This document shows, piece by piece, positions 6,479 to 8,451 of a DNA stretch of 8,451 bases. Made by a program: the position numbers and the translations under genes. Numbering within the stretch: the stretch's first letter is position 1; every line of letters begins with the position of its first letter. The notes beneath the pieces were generated by a model. It saw nothing but the letters and a program-made list of their open reading frames with translations. It searched no databases and had not been told where the DNA came from. The stretch comes from Gammaproteobacteria bacterium (GTDB lineage: Bacteria; Pseudomonadota; Gammaproteobacteria; Thiohalobacterales; Thiohalobacteraceae), in NCBI GenBank assembly GCA_016214925.1, contig JACRMO010000153.1, positions 1 through 8,451 of the forward strand. The letters are read 5' to 3'.

Positions 6479-6680
6479 AGTGTATAATGCGGTGGTCGTA
6501 CGTACCCGTAAGGGTGTGCGTCGTCCGGATGGTTCAGTGGTGCGCTTCGATACCAATGCGGCGGTGCTGCTGAACAACAAACTGGAGCCTATCGGTACCC
6601 GTATTTTCGGGCCGGTAACTCGTGAATTGCGCAGCGAGAAGTTCATGAAGATCGTCTCGCTGGCCCCGGAAGTACTGTAA
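6462..6680 (+). pseudogene. rplN: 50S ribosomal protein L14, C-terminal remnant without start or N-terminal half
   Basis: L14 is a central 50S protein at the subunit interface and is the binding site of the silencing factor RsfS. It is normally 122-123 residues and is the first spc operon gene. Here 72 residues remain, corresponding to about residues 51 to the end. They run KVKKGEVYNAVVVRTRKGVR, then RPDGSVVRFDTNAAVLLNNK, and end GTRIFGPVTRELRSEKF with MKIVSLAPEVL. The N-terminus (MIQxxTxLxVADNSGA) is missing. The frame is one base off from rpsQ, so read-through cannot rescue it. An in-frame ATG at 6438 lies within rpsQ DNA and would give an 80-residue piece with eight foreign residues; no ribosome binding site precedes it. 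The normal TAA is at 6678-6680. Confidence 0.93.
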
Positions 6681-6699
6681 GAGCGGATAGGGTTTCGTC

Positions 6700-7017
6700 A
6701 TGCGCAGGATTAAGAAAGGCGACGAGGTTATCGTCATCGCCGGTAAAGACAAGGGCAAACGTGGCTCCGTGCTGCGCGTGCTGGATGACGAGCGGTTGAT
6801 CGTCGAGAACATTAATATCATCAAGCGTCATACCAGGCCGAATCCTCAGGCGGGTGTAGCGGGCGGCATCATCGAGCGTGAGGCGGCGATTCAGGCCTCC
6901 AACGTGATGCTGTTCAATACCCAGACCAGCAAGGGTGACCGGGTGGGTATCCGGACGCTGGAAGATGGCCGCAAGGTGCGGTATTTCAAGTCCACGAAAG
7001 AAGTCGTGGACGTTTGA
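6700..7017 (+). CDS. rplX: 50S ribosomal protein L24
   Basis: L24 is an assembly initiator of the 50S subunit and lies near the exit tunnel. The product is 105 residues (E. coli 104) and complete. It begins MRRIKKGDEVIVIAGKDKGK, a KOW motif at about residues 5-32. It continues with INIIKRHTRPNPQAGVAGGI and IEREAAIQASNVMLFN, and ends STKEVVDV. ATG 6700 lies 19 nt after the rplN stop, with a weak purine-rich GGATAGGG upstream. Confidence 0.97.
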   Translation: MRRIKKGDEVIVIAGKDKGKRGSVLRVLDDERLIVENINIIKRHTRPNPQAGVAGGIIEREAAIQASNVMLFNTQTSKGDRVGIRTLEDGRKVRYFKSTKEVVDV

Positions 7018-7036
7018 TCGAGCAGGTTGAAGAGCC

Positions 7037-7576
7037 ATGGCCAGATTACAGCAGCACTACCGTGACACCGTCATCAAACAGCTCATGGAGCAGTTTGCCT
7101 ACAAGAACGTCATGGAAGTGCCCAAGATTACCAAGATCACCCTGAACATGGGTGTGGGCGAGGCGGTCGGTGATAAAAAGATCATCGAGAATGCCGTGGG
7201 CGATATGGAGAAGATTGCCGGACAGAAGGCAGTCGTGACCCTGGCCCGCAAGGCAATCGCCGGATTCAAGATTCGCGAAGGCTGGCCCATCGGCTGCAAG
7301 GTCACGCTGCGTCGCGATAAGATGTACGAATTCCTGGATCGCTTGATCACCATCGCGATTCCGCGTATCCGCGATTTCCGTGGACTGAACGGCCGCTCTT
7401 TCGATGGTCGCGGCAACTACAGCATGGGCGTGAAGGAACAGATCATCTTCCCGGAAATCGACTACGACAAGGTCGATGCCCTGCGCGGTATGGATATTAC
7501 GATCACGACGACGGCCAAGTCGGACGCGGAGGCCAAGGCGCTGTTGGCGGCCTTCAACTTCCCGTTCCGCAACTGA
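7037..7576 (+). CDS. rplE: 50S ribosomal protein L5
   Basis: L5 binds 5S rRNA and forms part of the central protuberance and a bridge to the 30S head. The product is 179 residues, identical in length to E. coli L5, and complete. It runs MARLQQHYRDTVIKQLMEQF, then VPKITKITLNMGVGEA, AGQKAVVTLARKAIAGFKIR, GWPIGCKVTLRR, RDFRGLNGRSFDGRGNYSMG and ALLAAFNFPFRN. It lies 19 nt after rplX. In E. coli the S8 repressor site is near this start codon. I could not establish an equivalent structure here by eye. Confidence 0.98.
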   Translation: MARLQQHYRDTVIKQLMEQFAYKNVMEVPKITKITLNMGVGEAVGDKKIIENAVGDMEKIAGQKAVVTLARKAIAGFKIREGWPIGCKVTLRRDKMYEFLDRLITIAIPRIRDFRGLNGRSFDGRGNYSMGVKEQIIFPEIDYDKVDALRGMDITITTTAKSDAEAKALLAAFNFPFRN

Positions 7577-7589
7577 GGACTTAAGGCAA

Positions 7590-7895
7590 ATGGCAAAGAA
7601 ATCGATGAAGGCCCGCGAGGTCAAGCGCATGAAGTCGGTCGCCAAGTTCGCCGCCAAGCGCGCCGCGCTGAAAGAGGCGATCCGCGACCCGAAGGGCTCG
7701 CTGGAAGACCGCGCCGTCGCGGTGGCGCAGCTGCAAAAGATGCCGCGTGATGCCAGCCCGTCGCGGGTTCAGCGTCGTTGCCGCATAACGGGTCGTCCGC
7801 GCGGCGTGTATCGCAAATTCGGACTGTGCCGCCACAAGATTCGCGAAGCGGCCATGCGCGGCGATATTCCGGGCCTGGTCAAGGCCAGCTGGTAA
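7590..7895 (+). CDS. rpsN: 30S ribosomal protein S14 (zinc-free long form)
   Basis: S14 is a 30S head protein near the A site. The product is 101 residues, as in E. coli, and complete: MAKKSMKAREVKRMKSVAKF through the C-terminal block RRCRITGRPRGVYRKFGLCR and HKIREAAMRGDIPGLVKASW. It is the long form that lacks the paired CxxC zinc-binding motifs of the short form. ATG 7590 is chosen, with TTAAGG (7581-7586) just upstream. The same frame stays open from within rplE (about 7476), but that extension is not S14-like. The gap to rplE is 13 nt. Confidence 0.97.
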   Translation: MAKKSMKAREVKRMKSVAKFAAKRAALKEAIRDPKGSLEDRAVAVAQLQKMPRDASPSRVQRRCRITGRPRGVYRKFGLCRHKIREAAMRGDIPGLVKASW

Positions 7896-7930
7896 GCGCG
7901 GCTAGACTAAAGAGATTGAGGATTCAGTAG

Positions 7931-8326
7931 ATGAGTATGACGGACCCTATCGCGGACTTGCTGACCCGCATTCGTAACGGCCAGGCCGCCAACAAGGTGC
8001 AGGTGAGTATGCCGGCGTCCAAGGCCAAGAAGGCCGTGGCCAATGTGCTGAAGAGCGAAGGTTATGTCGGTGACGTTGTCGAGCAGACCGTCGACGGCAA
8101 ACCGCAGTTGACCATCGCTCTGAAGTATTACGAAGGCAAGCCGGTGATCGATTCGCTGCAGCGCGTCAGTCGTCCGGGTCTGCGCATCTACAAAGGTAAA
8201 GACGAGCTGCCCAAAGTGCTGGGTGGTCTGGGTGTCGCCATTGTCTCCACCTCCAAGGGTGTGATGAGCGACCGTGAAGCGCGCGCCCTCGGTGAGGGTG
8301 GCGAAGTGCTCTGCACCGTGTGCTGA
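7931..8326 (+). CDS. rpsH: 30S ribosomal protein S8
   Basis: S8 binds helix 21 of 16S rRNA and nucleates the 30S platform. In E. coli it also represses translation of the spc operon. The product is 131 residues (E. coli 130) and complete: MSMTDPIADLLTRIRNGQAA, then QRVSRPGLRIYKGKDELPKV, GGLGVAIVSTSKGVMSDREA and GEGGEVLCTVC. The core SRPGLRIY and STSKGVM motifs are intact. ATG 7931 follows GAGG (7918-7921) by nine bases. A second in-frame ATG two codons in (7937) is less likely, because MSMxDPIAD is the family N-terminus. Confidence 0.98.
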   Translation: MSMTDPIADLLTRIRNGQAANKVQVSMPASKAKKAVANVLKSEGYVGDVVEQTVDGKPQLTIALKYYEGKPVIDSLQRVSRPGLRIYKGKDELPKVLGGLGVAIVSTSKGVMSDREARALGEGGEVLCTVC

Positions 8327-8338
8327 TAGGGCAGGATT

Positions 8339-8451
8339 ATGTCGAGAGTTGCCAAAAAACCGATTGAGTTGCCGAAGGGCGTTGACGTCTCGGTCGCGAA
8401 TGGAGTTGTTACTGTCAAGGGCCCGAAAGGCAGCCTCCAGCAGAACATCCA
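8339..8451 (+). CDS. rplF: 50S ribosomal protein L6, N-terminal part (3' cut by window edge)
   Basis: L6 binds 23S rRNA near the factor-binding region and the sarcin-ricin loop. Only the first 37 codons are present: MSRVAKKPIELPKGVDVSVA then NGVVTVKGPKGSLQQNI, with two further bases. The start of the first L6 repeat is recognisable from MSRVAKxPI and VTVKGPKG. ATG 8339 lies 12 nt after the rpsH stop, with GGGCAGGA just upstream. This is the expected next gene in the spc order. Confidence 0.96.
   Translation, partial: MSRVAKKPIELPKGVDVSVANGVVTVKGPKGSLQQNI

Noticed and set aside
6470..6480. Programmed frameshift joining S17 to L14
   Set aside because: A frameshift would not restore either protein, because the 3' half of rpsQ and the 5' half of rplN are absent. 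No slippery heptamer with a downstream structure is apparent.
6438..6680. A genuine short L14 starting at ATG 6438
   Set aside because: The first eight codons are out-of-frame rpsQ sequence, no ribosome binding site precedes the ATG, and the conserved L14 N-terminal half is missing.
7017..7060. S8 translational repressor site at the rplE start, as in E. coli
   Set aside because: I could not identify the characteristic helix-21-like structure by eye. It would need a structure-based search, so it is not annotated.
1..8451. Mobile elements, CRISPR arrays, tRNAs or phage genes
   Set aside because: Gaps between genes are at most 74 nt, and no direct repeat arrays, transposase-like frames or tRNA-like cloverleafs were seen.

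Overview
The window is a stretch of the str-S10-spc ribosomal protein cluster, with every gene on the + strand. In order it reads: 3' end of fusA, tuf, rpsJ (S10), rplC (L3), rplD (L4), remnant of rplW (L23), rplB (L2), rpsS (S19), rplV (L22), rpsC (S3), rplP (L16), rpmC (L29), 5' part of rpsQ (S17), 3' part of rplN (L14), rplX (L24), rplE (L5), rpsN (S14), rpsH (S8), 5' end of rplF (L6). Gene order and protein sequences resemble those of Gammaproteobacteria. High GC (roughly 60% by eye) and direct tuf-rpsJ linkage point to a non-enteric lineage. I cannot name the genus.

Positions 1-1618 hold the end of the str operon: the EF-G C-terminus and a complete EF-Tu with a GTG start. A 74-nt gap containing a hairpin leads into the S10 operon (1693 to about 6478). 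The spc operon follows with no visible break, from the rplN remnant to the window edge. Spacing is tight throughout (gaps of up to 74 nt, two start/stop overlaps) and no stretch over 100 nt lacks a gene. The products are translation factors, 50S and 30S proteins. They would be co-transcribed so that ribosome parts are made together.

Two places break the otherwise textbook layout. At about 3319, full-length L4 (200 residues) has lost its stop codon and runs in frame into the last ~42 residues of L23. The start and first ~57 codons of rplW are missing. At about 6458-6462, S17 is cut after about residue 43 and joined out of frame to L14 at about its residue 50. S17 therefore ends at a premature TGA, and L14 has no start or N-terminal half. 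Each junction looks like one deletion across a gene boundary, of about 0.17 kb and 0.3 kb. L23, S17 and L14 are normally single-copy and essential or nearly so. An assembly error or altered sequence is therefore the leading explanation, and a real lineage-specific deletion is the less likely alternative. I see no new biological system; these two junctions are what deserves checking.
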